Of a stretch of 5,945 bases of DNA, positions 5,237 to 5,945 are shown piece by piece (within the stretch, counting starts at the first letter, position 1; every line of letters starts with the position of its first letter). The DNA is taken from NCBI GenBank assembly GCA_017551645.1, contig JAFZLE010000081.1, forward strand, positions 1 to 5,945, given 5' to 3'. This DNA comes from Clostridia bacterium (GTDB lineage: Bacteria; Bacillota; Clostridia; Christensenellales; Aristaeellaceae). The notes beneath the pieces were generated by a model. The model was not told the origin of the DNA. It was given only the letters and a program-made list of their open reading frames with translations, and did no database searches. The position numbers and the translations under genes are program-made.

Positions 5237-5945
5237 ATGAAGCTTTTTGCTTTTGCGGCGCTGGCGGCGTTGCTTTGCGCTCTGGGTGCCCAGTACGTGC
5301 TTGAGCCGATCCTGAAAAAACTGTCGGCGAGGCAGACCATAAACGAACTGGGGCCGCAGAATCACAAGTCCAAGCAGGGCGCGCTGACCATGGGCGGCAT
5401 CGGCTTTCTGAGCGTGGGCGCGCTGCTAACTATAGTGTTATCATTGATTTGGAAGGGTAGTATTCCCCTTCCTTTGCTGTATTCTGTAGCGTGCATGCTT
5501 CTGTTCGGAGCGATCGGCTTTTACGACGATTATCTGAAAGTCGTGCGCCGCAGGAGCGTAGGCCTGAGCGCGAGACAGAAAATGCTGCTGCAGATAGGCG
5601 CAGCGCTGATAATGACGCTGATAGGCCTTAAAGTAAACATTTACGGCACAAAGCTCAGCCTGCCCTTTACGGATACGAAGCTGAACAGCGCGTTTGTGTA
5701 CCTGCCGCTCACTCTGTTCGCGTTCGTGGCGGTGGATAATTCCGCTAACCTGCTGGACGGGCTGGACGGTCTGCTCAGCTCAAACGGCGTTATAGTATTT
5801 CTTTCAATGGCGGCTTTTCTGGTCGCGACGGGGAGCAAGACCCAGAACGACGCGCTTATCTCCCTGGGGCTTTTCGCGGTCATCATGGCCTGCGCACTCA
5901 TCGGTTTTCTGGTGTACAACACCAATCCCGCCAGGATGTTCATGG
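5237..5945 (+). CDS. mraY: MraY, phospho-MurNAc-pentapeptide transferase (3' end cut by window)
   Basis: MraY is an integral membrane enzyme that transfers phospho-MurNAc-pentapeptide from UDP to undecaprenyl phosphate, making lipid I. The reading frame is open from ATG 5237 to the right edge (236 codons visible; the family is about 320-360). Hydrophobic segments are seen at about 1-22, 52-72, 80-96, 116-133, 153-168, 184-200 and 208-229. Family motifs: NHKSKQGALTMGG (42-54), corresponding to the usual HxxKxGTPTMGG; FYDDYLKVVRRRSVGLSARQK (95-115) with the catalytic-site DD pair at 97-98; NSANLLDGLDGL (168-179), corresponding to NAVNLTDGLDGL; and NPARMFMG at the right edge, the start of the FMGDTGS motif. 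The two substitutions, GTPT to GALT and NLTDG to NLLDG, are unusual but spare the charged residues. WecA-type paralogs are a weak alternative, less likely given the murE neighbour. The frame has no stop codon before the edge. Confidence 0.93.
   Translation, partial: MKLFAFAALAALLCALGAQYVLEPILKKLSARQTINELGPQNHKSKQGALTMGGIGFLSVGALLTIVLSLIWKGSIPLPLLYSVACMLLFGAIGFYDDYLKVVRRRSVGLSARQKMLLQIGAALIMTLIGLKVNIYGTKLSLPFTDTKLNSAFVYLPLTLFAFVAVDNSANLLDGLDGLLSSNGVIVFLSMAAFLVATGSKTQNDALISLGLFAVIMACALIGFLVYNTNPARMFM

Overview
The window is chromosomal DNA from a bacterium that is probably a member of the Bacillota, most likely a clostridial lineage. This is inferred from three things: an 811-residue ClpC with the internal UVR/M-domain and the N-terminal residues that read phospho-arginine in Bacillota; a meso-diaminopimelate-type MurE (DNPR motif); and a division and cell-wall (dcw) cluster that begins with mraZ. 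Coding DNA is GC-rich, with frequent AGG (Arg) and ATA (Ile) codons. Every gene found lies on the + strand, and nothing visible suggests mobile DNA.

Layout. Bases 1-38 hold the end of something upstream plus the clpC ribosome-binding site. clpC (39-2474) is complete and encodes the AAA+ unfoldase of the ClpCP protease. It is followed by a small hairpin and two intrinsic terminators (2499-2526 and 2557-2589). The gap before the next gene has no convincing gene but is dense in signals: at least six 9-mers matching the DnaA-box consensus, three of them perfect TTATCCACA; an AT-rich stretch; a set of TGG motifs repeating about every 10 bp; and an extended -10 promoter with a perfect DnaA box lying over it.

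That promoter appears to drive a compact dcw operon: mraZ (2847-3338), an ftsL-like gene (3335-3775, overlapping mraZ by 4 bases), murE (3788-5233) and mraY (5237 to beyond the right edge). Spacing is tight throughout (4-base overlap, 12-base gap, 3-base gap), so the genes are probably co-transcribed and partly translationally coupled. MraZ is the cluster's own repressor. FtsL is a bitopic divisome protein. MurE adds meso-DAP to UDP-MurNAc-dipeptide in the cytoplasm. MraY moves the finished UDP-MurNAc-pentapeptide onto undecaprenyl phosphate to make lipid I.

The cluster lacks three genes usually present between these members: rsmH between mraZ and ftsL, the division transpeptidase ftsI/spoVD between ftsL and murE, and murF between murE and mraY.

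The most interesting part is the clpC-mraZ intergenic region. The division operon's promoter seems to carry both a MraZ-type repeat operator and a DnaA-box array, which would link replication initiation to division and wall synthesis. A second DnaA-dependent role for the array (titration site, or even an origin) cannot be excluded from the sequence alone.
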